Below are positions 1 to 6,551 of a stretch of DNA of 7,945 nucleotides, in pieces. The position numbers and the translations under genes are program-made. Under the pieces are notes generated by a model that was not told the DNA's origin, did not search any database, and worked only from the letters and a program-made list of their open reading frames with translations. Every line of letters begins with the position of its first letter. The first letter of the stretch is position 1. Origin of the DNA: Oscillospiraceae bacterium (lineage in GTDB: Bacteria; Bacillota_A; Clostridia; Oscillospirales; Oscillospiraceae); assembly GCA_017415945.1 (NCBI GenBank), contig JAFQDR010000198.1, positions 1-7,945 on the forward strand, written 5' to 3'.

Positions 1-1147
1 ACAGGGTATCGCCGGTCTTGACCTTGTCCATCTTGCCGATTGCGCCGATGTCGCCGCAGGACAGTTCCTTGACTTCGGTGGTCTTCTTGCCGCACATGGT
101 GTACAGACGGCCCAGCTTTTCGGTTTCGCCGGTGCGTGCGTTTACCAGAGGAGTATCGGAGGTGATGGTGCCGGACAGAACCTTGATGAAGGAGTACTTG
201 CCGTACTGATCGGAAACGGTCTTCCATACGAATGCGGAGGGAACGCCGCCGGGAGATACAACAAATTCTTCGGTGGTGCCGTCAGCCTTGGTAGCCTTGT
301 GGTAGTTGCCTTCGATGGGGTTGGGCAGCAGGTCAACGATGTTGTCCATCAGCAGCAGGGAGCCCATGCAGTTTACGCCGGAGCCGCACAGAACGGGGAA
401 CATGGACAGCTCGGTAACGCCCTGATGCAGACCCTTGATCATTTCAGCGTAGGTGAAGTCTTCGCCGGAGAAGAACTTATCCATCATTTCTTCGCTGGTT
501 TCTGCAACGGATTCCTTCAGAGCTTCGTTGAATTCTTCGATAACGTCTTCCTTGCCTTCGGGAATTTCGATTTCAACGCGCTTCAGGTTGTGCATTTCGT
601 ATGCACGCTTGTTGAGAACGTCCATCAGACCGGTAGCCTTCTTGTTGGAGTCCAGAGTGGGGATAACGATGGGAGCGATCTTGTTGCCGAAGCGTTCACG
701 CAGTGCGTTGTAGGTTGCGTTGTAGTCGGAGTTTTCTTCGTCGATCTTGGAGATGTAGACGAAGCGGGGCATGTTGCGTTCTTCGCAGAACTTCCAAGCC
801 TTTTCCAAACCTACGGTGATGCCGTCCTTAGCGGAGCAGACGATAACAGCTGCGTCAGCTGCACGGAGGGATTCCATAACAGCGCCGGAGAAGTCGAAGT
901 TACCCGGAGTGTCAATGACGTTGATCTTGGTGCCTCTGTATTCTACGGGAGCAACGGAAGCGGAGATGGATACACCGCGGCGTACTTCTTCGGGATCGTA
1001 GTCGCAGACGGTGTTGCCGTCAGCGTTCTTGCCCATACGGTCGATTGCGCCGGTGATATAAAGCAGGCTTTCGACCAGAGCGGTCTTACCGCTGCCGCCG
1101 TGGCCCAGAAGGCAGATGTTGCGGATATTGGTGGTTGCGTAGCTCAT
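1..1147 (-). CDS. EF-G-like translation GTPase, N-terminal 382 residues (runs off left edge)
   Basis: This is a cytoplasmic ribosome-associated GTPase of the elongation factor G superfamily (COG0480). About 382 residues are visible, where full EF-G is near 690. Seen: P-loop GHGGSGKT at 15-22, switch I with RRGVSI at 56-61, G3 DTPGNFDF at 79-86, G4 SKID at 133-136, G5 region PVLCGSG at 251-257, and the start of domain II from about residue 300. Canonical EF-G has GHVDHGKT, DTPGHVDF and NKMD, so this is probably the second, EF-G-like paralogue (fusA2-type) rather than the main translocase. The ATG at 1147-1145 is preceded by AGGAAG (1162-1157) at a 9-base gap. Glu codons are almost all GAA, unlike the GAG-rich neighbours, which suggests strong expression. 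It has its own promoter upstream and a terminator separates it from the gene before it. Membership of the GTPase family is secure; the exact role is not. Confidence 0.93.
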   Translation of the reverse strand, partial: MSYATTNIRNICLLGHGGSGKTALVESLLYITGAIDRMGKNADGNTVCDYDPEEVRRGVSISASVAPVEYRGTKINVIDTPGNFDFSGAVMESLRAADAAVIVCSAKDGITVGLEKAWKFCEERNMPRFVYISKIDEENSDYNATYNALRERFGNKIAPIVIPTLDSNKKATGLMDVLNKRAYEMHNLKRVEIEIPEGKEDVIEEFNEALKESVAETSEEMMDKFFSGEDFTYAEMIKGLHQGVTELSMFPVLCGSGVNCMGSLLLMDNIVDLLPNPIEGNYHKATKADGTTEEFVVSPGGVPSAFVWKTVSDQYGKYSFIKVLSGTITSDTPLVNARTGETEKLGRLYTMCGKKTTEVKELSCGDIGAIGKMDKVKTGDTL

Positions 1148-1226
1148 GATTGATTTCTTCCTTTCAGAAACTTAACTTGTATATTATAAATCAAATTAGT
1201 TTTCAAAATATTAACAGCTTTGTACA

Positions 1227-1255
1227 TTATACATGATTGACTAATGATAATCAAT
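1227..1255 (-). promoter_or_regulatory. Sigma-A-type promoter for the EF-G-like gene
   Basis: On the minus strand, TTGATT (1255-1250) is separated by 17 bases from a perfect TATAAT (1232-1227). A TG lies directly before the -10 box. The predicted start near 1220 gives a leader of about 70 bases before the ATG at 1147. A second TATAAT-like hexamer at 1188-1183 has no properly spaced -35. The -35 box overlaps an imperfect inverted repeat at 1237-1256 that may be a regulator site. Confidence 0.6.
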
Positions 1256-1369
1256 GGGATAAAGGTGCACAAAGTTTTAGGGTTATATTCTACGAACCAG
1301 CACATTTTTCTTTGATATTAGCTTGAAAACAGGGAAAAAACGGAATTTTAAGGAAATTTCTCTCATTAC

Positions 1370-1395
1370 CAAAGCCAATTTGCAAATTGGCTTTG
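1370..1395. repeat. 26-bp perfect palindrome
   Basis: Each 13-base arm (CAAAGCCAATTTG / CAAATTGGCTTTG) is the exact reverse complement of the other with no spacer; the centre lies between 1382 and 1383. It is not followed by a T-run on either strand, so it is not a standard intrinsic terminator. It lies about 115 bases upstream of the -35 box of the EF-G-like gene and 28 bases beyond the terminator U-tract of the preceding gene. It could be a dispersed palindromic repeat, a dimeric protein site or an mRNA-end stabiliser. Confidence 0.8.
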
Positions 1396-1422
1396 AAACT
1401 ATTCACTCTTATTTATTCCCTC

Positions 1423-1459
1423 AAATAAAACGCCCCTATGCCCGCGGCGGACATAGGGG
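1423..1459 (-). terminator. Intrinsic terminator of the 1036-residue protein gene
   Basis: On the minus strand, arms CCCCTATG (1459-1452) and CATAGGGG (1440-1433) enclose a short GC-rich inner segment that can pair further (CCG with CGG, three-base loop). CG and the T-rich tract TTTTATTT (1430-1423) follow. The structure starts 18 bases past the stop codon. An outer 12-bp perfect inverted repeat (1423-1434 with 1471-1482) lets the U-tract pair with the last sense codon, the stop codon and the bases after it. Confidence 0.85.
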
Positions 1460-1476
1460 AATTGTGATATGGCGTT

Positions 1477-4400
1477 TTATTTGGTGATGCTGACGGTCAG
1501 TGCCAGTGTGGGGACAAGCCACAGCAGCATGAAGATCAGCAGTCTGCCTACGGTGACGGCGCTGCCTGCTCCTGTCAGTGCCATAATGAACATCAAAACG
1601 ATGCCCATGACGGAGGACACTGCGGACAGGGCCACGGACAGGGTCACGGAACGGTACAGATATCGAGCCTTTTCCACCACAGCGGCGTAGGAGAAGAAGC
1701 TCTTGCGGGATACCACCGCTGCGCTGACTGCGGTATCGGAGTCGGCGTGGGAGGTGATCTCATAGCGCTGCTTATAGGAGGGGAAGCGCAGGGTGTCCGT
1801 GGGGGACTTGAACTTCTTGCTGATGAGCAGGGGGGTGATGTTGAAGTCACGGGCCGCAAAGACCATTTCCACGCTGCCCCGCAATGCGGATTCCAGACCT
1901 GCACGGACGGACTTGATGGGCTTGTAGTCCATGACGATGTAGGCGATCACATGACCGTTGACTGCCATGAACAGTGCGTTTTCGCTGTCCTTTTTGCGGG
2001 CGGGGATGCGGAAGCCCTGAAGCTTCATATAGGAATGGCTGGCGATCAGTACCTCGTCGGGGCCGATCATACCGCTGAGGCCGCCTGCCTCATGGCATTG
2101 GAATTCCTCCACAGGCCGCAGCTCACAGTCGTTGTTTTCAGCCAGCTGTTCGAAGGCGGGCACCAGACAGCTGCCGCTTTCCTTGATCATGCTGCAGAAA
2201 TAGCTCATGGTCAGCTCGGGGTTCACCCCGTCCACAATGCGGATGCTGTTGATGACCACGGTCTCATCGGGGAACAGGTCACGGTCGGTGACGATCATGG
2301 TGGAAACACGTCCGATCTCCTTGGTGCCCGTCCAGCCCGCAATGGCGGACTTGGTTGCGTACAGGTCACGCTGGGTCAGGAAATAGGGCAGGGGGAAGGC
2401 CAGCAATGCGGAGAAGGCGGGGGCGGCGGCATACATGGCTGCCAGAATATGGAAGAAATCTCCCATGCCGTCGGACAGCAGAGCTGCCAGCAGACTCAAA
2501 ACGGGAATGCCCACCAGCAGCAGAGGTGCGGCCAAGCCGTAAACGGTTTCCGCAAGGTCTTCTTCCTCGCTGCGGTGGATGTACTGCTCGGGATGACCGA
2601 TGGTACGGTATACGGTGGTGGTCTCCTCGTCCACGATGCCGTAGTCCACGCTGATGGTCAGGGGCTCGGCGCACTGTTCCAAGGTCTTGAAATTCAGTCG
2701 CTGGCTGCGGCAGTAGAGCAGGCTGCCGTAGATGGCAAAGCACACGCTGATGGCAGACACGGCGCAGAAGGGCAGATAGCCGCCCTTACCCTTGGTGGAA
2801 ATGATCACGAGGGCATCAATGACAGATGCGATGCAGGAGACGAACACCAAGCTGTGAAGGGTGGGCTGTCTGCGCAGAAGGGCGGTGAAGCCCCTTGCCA
2901 GAATATCCGCACCTGCCAGCATGACTGTCAGCAGGAGCATCATGCACATGGTTGCAGCTGTGGCGGGGTTCCGGAGAGAACCGAACACGGGCAGACCCAG
3001 TGCGATCCATGCGGAGATCACACACAGCACTGCGGACAGCCGCACGCGGAAGCGATAGTCATTGATGAATTTATTAAAGAAGCGATAGGCCTTGGTGGGG
3101 GTGACCTCCGCGCCCAGAGCATCCTCGTCCTCATCTCCCATAGCGGCGGTGAAGAGAGCCATGACCGCGTTGAATTTCTTGCCGATATGGCTGCCGATGG
3201 CCTTTGCGGGGGCCTCCTCGGGCACATACCGCAGGTCATCGTCGGAAATCTTGTCCTCTTCGGCTTCAGCAGACACAGCGGCACCCTCCTGCTGGGTGTC
3301 GGGATTTTCCAGCAGAGACAAAATCTCTGCAGAGCTTTCCTCCTCCGCATACTCTGTGGGAGTCGGAGCGGGCTCTTCCGTGACGGAAAGCGCGGGCAAT
3401 TGGGCCATGGGCTCTGCGGTATCCTCCTCAGGCAGGGCGGGAACGTAAACCTGTACGTCATCCTCCTCCGCCAATTCCACGGCGGGCTCTTCCAAGGAGA
3501 AGGCATCCTCCTGCTCGGCGGGCTTGCGGCGGAGCTTGTTGGTGGATTCGATCCAGTCAAACAGCTCATCCTGTGCCACGGACTGGAGCTCTTCCTCCTC
3601 GGCAGCACGGAGAGCGGCTTCCTCTGCGGCCTTGCGCAGGGCTTCCTCCTCTGCTTCCCGCTGCAGTGCGGCAATGGCTGCGGGCACCTCGACGATGGGG
3701 TCGGCCACATCCATGATGTGCTCCTCTGCCTCCCATGCAGCCTGCTTGGCTTCCCGTTCCGCTTCCATCTCCGCCATGACCTCCAGCTCCAGCATCAGAG
3801 CACTGTCCATGTCCAGATCGTCTACGGACAGCATCTGATCCTCGAACAGGTCACGGGCGTGGGCAAAGGGATCGGCGGGCGCGGTATCCGCGGTGGCCTT
3901 GGCGGGCTTCTTTTTGAAGCTGCCCAACAGACCCATGACTGCGGCAGCGGCCTTGGTCAGCAGACCGGGGCCCTTTTCCTTGGGGGGCTCGGTCAAAGCT
4001 GCAGGTGCGGGGCCGATGGCCTCGGGGATCTCCAGATCCTCCACGGCGGTGAAGGGCACGGTTTCCTCGGGGATATAGACCTTGATGTCCTCCTCATCCT
4101 CCGCGGGCGCGTCCTTGGCTTCGGGAGCATAGACCTTCACACCCTCCTCGTCTATGGGGGTGCCGAATTCATAGAGGATGTCGCCGATACCGAAGGGGTC
4201 ACCCAACAGATCCCCGTGGTACACAGAGGTGTCCTCGGAGACGGCAGCTTCGGGCATTACCTTGACATCCTCGTCTTCCTCATCCTCGGAGAAAAAGTCC
4301 TCGGGGGCTTCGGTGATGACGGGAATGACAATAGTCTCCTGAGGGACGGGCTCCTCGGTGGCGGGAGCTGCGGGTGCTGCTTCCTCTGCAGGATCCTCGA

Positions 4401-4587
4401 TGGCGGCGAATACCAGAGTGGCATCGTCCTCCTCAATGATCTGCGGCAGGGGCTCGGCATCCTCCTCGGGGGTGTCGAACAGACCGGGGGTGCTGAATTC
4501 GAACAGGATATCATCCAGATCAAATTCGATATCGTCCTCCGATGCATCGGTCAGATCCAATAATTCCAGATCTTCCAGAATACTCAT
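1477..4587 (-). CDS. Large membrane protein: acidic N-terminal half plus degenerate P-type ATPase-like C-terminal half
   Basis: The protein has 1036 residues. Residues 1-500 are Glu/Asp/Ala/Pro-rich and probably disordered, with repeated short motifs (DILFEFSTP at 26, DILYEFGTP at 136; VKV-type motifs near 108, 150, 168 and 378), a basic patch at 225-230 and a charged helical stretch at 262-345. Membrane segments are likely near 515-535, 542-561, 577-597, 604-625, 683-705, 710-737, 980-1003 and 1012-1033. This 4+2+2 layout with a soluble block at 738-979 matches P1B-type metal ATPases. Key motifs are degenerate: CPC is APA (722-724), DKTGT is DRDLF (Asp768 kept), no TGE loop is seen in the short 626-680 region, TGDN is ARDFN (912-916), and GDGxND is missing. 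MDYKP (886-890) still resembles the P-domain Asp-x-x-x-Pro segment. ATP-driven transport is therefore unlikely and a sensing or scaffold role is possible. The ATG is preceded by AAGGA with a 10-base gap, and the gene follows rlmB by 21 bases, so they are probably cotranscribed. The family assignment rests on motif alignment by eye. Confidence 0.93.
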   Translation of the reverse strand: MSILEDLELLDLTDASEDDIEFDLDDILFEFSTPGLFDTPEEDAEPLPQIIEEDDATLVFAAIEDPAEEAAPAAPATEEPVPQETIVIPVITEAPEDFFSEDEEDEDVKVMPEAAVSEDTSVYHGDLLGDPFGIGDILYEFGTPIDEEGVKVYAPEAKDAPAEDEEDIKVYIPEETVPFTAVEDLEIPEAIGPAPAALTEPPKEKGPGLLTKAAAAVMGLLGSFKKKPAKATADTAPADPFAHARDLFEDQMLSVDDLDMDSALMLELEVMAEMEAEREAKQAAWEAEEHIMDVADPIVEVPAAIAALQREAEEEALRKAAEEAALRAAEEEELQSVAQDELFDWIESTNKLRRKPAEQEDAFSLEEPAVELAEEDDVQVYVPALPEEDTAEPMAQLPALSVTEEPAPTPTEYAEEESSAEILSLLENPDTQQEGAAVSAEAEEDKISDDDLRYVPEEAPAKAIGSHIGKKFNAVMALFTAAMGDEDEDALGAEVTPTKAYRFFNKFINDYRFRVRLSAVLCVISAWIALGLPVFGSLRNPATAATMCMMLLLTVMLAGADILARGFTALLRRQPTLHSLVFVSCIASVIDALVIISTKGKGGYLPFCAVSAISVCFAIYGSLLYCRSQRLNFKTLEQCAEPLTISVDYGIVDEETTTVYRTIGHPEQYIHRSEEEDLAETVYGLAAPLLLVGIPVLSLLAALLSDGMGDFFHILAAMYAAAPAFSALLAFPLPYFLTQRDLYATKSAIAGWTGTKEIGRVSTMIVTDRDLFPDETVVINSIRIVDGVNPELTMSYFCSMIKESGSCLVPAFEQLAENNDCELRPVEEFQCHEAGGLSGMIGPDEVLIASHSYMKLQGFRIPARKKDSENALFMAVNGHVIAYIVMDYKPIKSVRAGLESALRGSVEMVFAARDFNITPLLISKKFKSPTDTLRFPSYKQRYEITSHADSDTAVSAAVVSRKSFFSYAAVVEKARYLYRSVTLSVALSAVSSVMGIVLMFIMALTGAGSAVTVGRLLIFMLLWLVPTLALTVSITK

Positions 4588-4608
4588 TATCTCACAATCC
4601 TTACGATA

Positions 4609-5406
4609 TTACTTCATTCTCTGGTGCAATACTTCGTACATCAAAATGGTGGCGGCACAGGAAGCATTCAGGGAGCTGACCTTGCCCTTCATGGGGATGC
4701 TTACGCATACGTCGCAGCTCTCAGCCACCAGACGGCTCATGCCGTCCCCTTCGGAGCCGATGACCAGACCGATGGGGCCTGTCAGGTTGGTTTTCCACAG
4801 GGAGGACTGACCGTCGGCAGCGGTGCCGTAGATCCACAGGCCTGCCTGCTTCAGCTCCTTAATGGCATTGGTGATATTGGGCACGCGGGCAACGGCCATA
4901 TGCTCGGCGGCACCTGCGCTGACCTTGCCCACAATGGCGGTGACCCCTGCGCTGCGGCGCTTGGGGATGATGATGCCGTGGGCACCCGCGCATTCCGCGG
5001 AGCGGATGATGGCACCCAGATTGTGGGGGTCGCTGATCTCATCGCAGATGATGACGAAGGGATCCTCCCCACGCTCCGCCGCAATGGCCAGAATGTCGTC
5101 AGTGGAGCAGTAGGTGCGCACGGCACAGACCGCAACCACGCCCTGATGGGCACCGGTCTGGCTCATCATGTCCAGCTTGCGGCGTTCGGTCTCCACCACC
5201 ACAATGCCGTTGGCACGGGCCTTGGAGGCAATGTGACCCAGCGTCTTGTCGGTCTCACCCTTTGCCAGATAGATCTTATCGATGGCGCGGCCCGCACGCA
5301 GTGCTTCGATGACGGCGTTGCGGCCCTCCACGATCTCGTTTTTCAGCTCACGCTCCTCACGTTCGGGGTGGAGCTGTTCGTTGTTTTCTTCGTATTTCAA
5401 AGTCAT
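4609..5406 (-). CDS. rlmB: 23S rRNA (guanosine-2'-O)-methyltransferase, RlmB/TrmH family
   Basis: This is a cytoplasmic SPOUT-class enzyme that transfers a methyl group from S-adenosylmethionine to a ribose 2'-OH, in RlmB of G2251 of 23S rRNA. The 265 residues comprise a charged tail (1-24), a substrate-binding L30e-like domain (about 25-100) and the knotted SpoU domain (about 115-262). All three SpoU motifs are present: DPHNLGAIIRSA at 126-137 with Arg135, LVIGSEGDG at 214-222 with Glu219, and IPMKGKVSSLNAS at 237-249 with Asn247. The N-terminal domain favours RlmB over the shorter TrmL type; other TrmH-family targets cannot be excluded. The start is uncertain: GAGG lies only two bases before the chosen ATG, but eight bases before a TTG at codon 3 (5400-5398). 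It is first in a likely two-gene operon with the 1036-residue protein. No convincing promoter was found upstream. Confidence 0.93.
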   Translation of the reverse strand: MTLKYEENNEQLHPEREERELKNEIVEGRNAVIEALRAGRAIDKIYLAKGETDKTLGHIASKARANGIVVVETERRKLDMMSQTGAHQGVVAVCAVRTYCSTDDILAIAAERGEDPFVIICDEISDPHNLGAIIRSAECAGAHGIIIPKRRSAGVTAIVGKVSAGAAEHMAVARVPNITNAIKELKQAGLWIYGTAADGQSSLWKTNLTGPIGLVIGSEGDGMSRLVAESCDVCVSIPMKGKVSSLNASCAATILMYEVLHQRMK

Positions 5407-5524
5407 TTCCTCAATTTCTCAGTAAAATGGGCATAGTAACGCGATTCTATAAAGATACAGCATAAATATAACATATGTGTCGAAAAAACAAAAGCATAAA
5501 AATAGTGTATTTGCAAACAAATTA

Positions 5525-5533
5525 TGGTACAAT
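5525..5533 (+). promoter_or_regulatory. Extended -10 promoter for the rhomboid-like gene
   Basis: TGG directly followed by TACAAT (5528-5533) forms an extended -10 element. At 16-18 bases upstream no good -35 hexamer is seen, which fits extended -10 promoters. The predicted start near 5540 leaves a leader of about 47 bases. Its position also argues against a longer reading frame that would start at 5524. Confidence 0.55.
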
Positions 5534-5539
5534 GTGCTG

Positions 5540-5555
5540 TGCGAAGGATTTCGCA
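5540..5555 (+). promoter_or_regulatory. Possible 5'-terminal mRNA stem-loop
   Basis: TGCGAA (5540-5545), loop GGAT, TTCGCA (5550-5555) form a perfect six-base-pair hairpin. It falls at or just after the predicted transcription start, where such hairpins are known to protect mRNA ends. It is 18 bases upstream of the Shine-Dalgarno site, so it does not hide it. Confidence 0.4.
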
Positions 5556-5586
5556 TGACTACTTACCCCTCACGGAGGAAACAAAC

Positions 5587-6432
5587 ATGAAAAAGCTTAT
5601 GGATAAAATCGACCGATTTTGCTACACCCACCCCAACTTCGGTATTCCCCGACTGATGCTGTACATCGTCATCGGCAATATCGCCGTGTTTCTGCTGTCG
5701 GCTATGGACACCACGGGGATGCTGCGGGGACTGCTGACCTTCTCGCCCGAGATGATCTTCAAGCACGGACAGATCTGGCGTTTGGTCACCTTTGTGTTCA
5801 TCCCCGAAAGCACGGGGCTGGCATTGGTGCTGTGGCTGTATTTGTATTACTTCATCGGCAATGCCTTGGAGGATCGCTGGGGCAGCGCAAAGTTTACGGT
5901 GTTCTATGTGTCGGGCATGCTGCTGAGCGGTCTGTACAGCACTGTCATGTGGCTGCTGACGGGCTATGACGTGACCGCTACCTCTCACTATATCAACCTG
6001 TCCATGTTCTTTGCCTTTGCCACTCTGTACCCCGATCTGCAGCTGCTGTTTATGTTCATCATTCCCATTAAGATCAAGTGGCTGGCACTGGCTGACCTGC
6101 TGCTGTTTTTGGCGGGGATCTTGGGCAATCCCTTCCCCTACAACCTGCTGCCCGTTGTGGCACTGCTGAACTATGTGCTGTTCTTCGGGGAATGGCTGCT
6201 GCAGCTGTTTACCCCCGAAAGCAAGGCACGCCGTCAGACCAAGACCAACTTCAAAAACGAGCAGCGGCGCATCCATCACGAAATGAAGACCAAGCCCTAC
6301 AATCGCAAGTGCGAGGTCTGCGGACGCACCGACACGGACTATCCCGATCTGGAGTTCCGCTTCTGCTCCCGCTGCGAGGGCTACCACTGCTACTGCATTG
6401 ACCACATCGGCAATCATGTTCACAAAACATAA
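5587..6432 (+). CDS. Rhomboid-fold membrane protein with C-terminal Cys/His (zinc-finger-like) domain, probably not a protease
   Basis: The protein has 281 residues. Seen: about six hydrophobic segments between residues 22 and 207, with rhomboid-like landmarks GQIWRLVTFVF (61-71) and NALEDRWGSAKF (92-103). The usual GxSG catalytic serine motif is absent; the equivalent stretch reads YINLSMFFAF (135-144). No catalytic histidine is seen in the last membrane segment (NYVLFFGEW, 195-203). The tail after residue 210 is basic and ends in C242xxC245, C260xxC263, H267, C268, C270, H273, H277 and H279, a probable zinc-binding treble-clef or ribbon facing the cytoplasm. By analogy with iRhoms and Derlins it may bind membrane proteins rather than cut them; this is inference. 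The start at 5587 was chosen because GGAGGA (5574-5579) lies seven bases upstream. An in-frame ATG at 5524 lies within the likely promoter. It is divergent from rlmB. Confidence 0.9.
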   Translation: MKKLMDKIDRFCYTHPNFGIPRLMLYIVIGNIAVFLLSAMDTTGMLRGLLTFSPEMIFKHGQIWRLVTFVFIPESTGLALVLWLYLYYFIGNALEDRWGSAKFTVFYVSGMLLSGLYSTVMWLLTGYDVTATSHYINLSMFFAFATLYPDLQLLFMFIIPIKIKWLALADLLLFLAGILGNPFPYNLLPVVALLNYVLFFGEWLLQLFTPESKARRQTKTNFKNEQRRIHHEMKTKPYNRKCEVCGRTDTDYPDLEFRFCSRCEGYHCYCIDHIGNHVHKT

Positions 6433-6443
6433 GTCTGTCTTCC

Positions 6444-6520
6444 GTAGGGCGGGGGCTTGCTCCCGCCGAACTGCAGCAATTTCATAAGCAAAGAGCGGCA
6501 GGACCAAGGCCCTGCCCTAC
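6444..6520. repeat. REP/BIME-like element: two inverted GTAG-headed hairpin units
   Basis: Unit A (plus, from 6444) is GTAG, stem GGCGGG (6448-6453), eight-base loop GGCTTGCT, stem CCCGCC (6462-6467). Unit B is the same design inverted: read on the minus strand from 6520 it is GTAG, GGCAGG, loop GCCTTGGT, CCTGCC (6502-6497). The two units face each other, so the 77-bp element has 7-bp terminal inverted repeats GTAGGGC/GCCCTAC. Neither hairpin is followed by a T-run. It lies between the stop of the rhomboid-like gene (6432) and the ribosome site of the DUF2461 gene (6537). The design matches bacterial REP sequences, which carry a GTAG next to a hairpin and are often paired head to head as BIMEs. 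Confidence 0.75.
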
Positions 6521-6551
6521 TTGAAACACGAAGAACAGGAGAGATACAACA

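Larger units (their letters stand above)
1148..1476. other. AT-rich intergenic region between the EF-G-like gene and the upstream membrane-protein gene
   Basis: No gene is seen in these 329 bases; short frames lack ribosome sites. Read in the minus direction it holds the terminator of the 1036-residue protein gene, a 26-bp perfect palindrome, about 110 bases without recognisable structure (roughly 1256-1369), then the promoter, leader and ribosome site of the EF-G-like gene. Confidence 0.7.

Noticed and set aside
299..1153. A 284-codon open frame on the plus strand
   Set aside because: It lies antisense to the EF-G-like gene, whose GTPase motifs are unmistakable.
1477..2400. Working metal-transporting ATPase
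   Set aside because: The CPC, DKTGT, TGDN and GDGxND motifs are all lost or altered, so ATP hydrolysis and transport are not expected.
1747..4563. A 938-codon open frame on the plus strand
   Set aside because: It is antisense to the 1036-residue gene, its Gly/His/Gln-rich product has no recognisable domain, and it lacks a ribosome site. It reflects codon bias of the real gene.
4624..5436. A 270-codon open frame on the plus strand
   Set aside because: It lies opposite rlmB, which has all three SpoU motifs; the antisense product has no recognisable feature.
5524..5586. A 21-codon N-terminal extension of the rhomboid-like gene
   Set aside because: The extension would begin within the promoter -10 element, whereas the ATG at 5587 has GGAGGA seven bases upstream.
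6448..6467. Hairpin as a terminator of the rhomboid-like gene
   Set aside because: No T-run follows; it is one unit of the paired GTAG-headed repeat.
5563..6507. A 314-codon open frame on the minus strand
   Set aside because: It is antisense to the rhomboid-like gene and spans the repeat element; the product is His/Gln-rich and unrecognisable.
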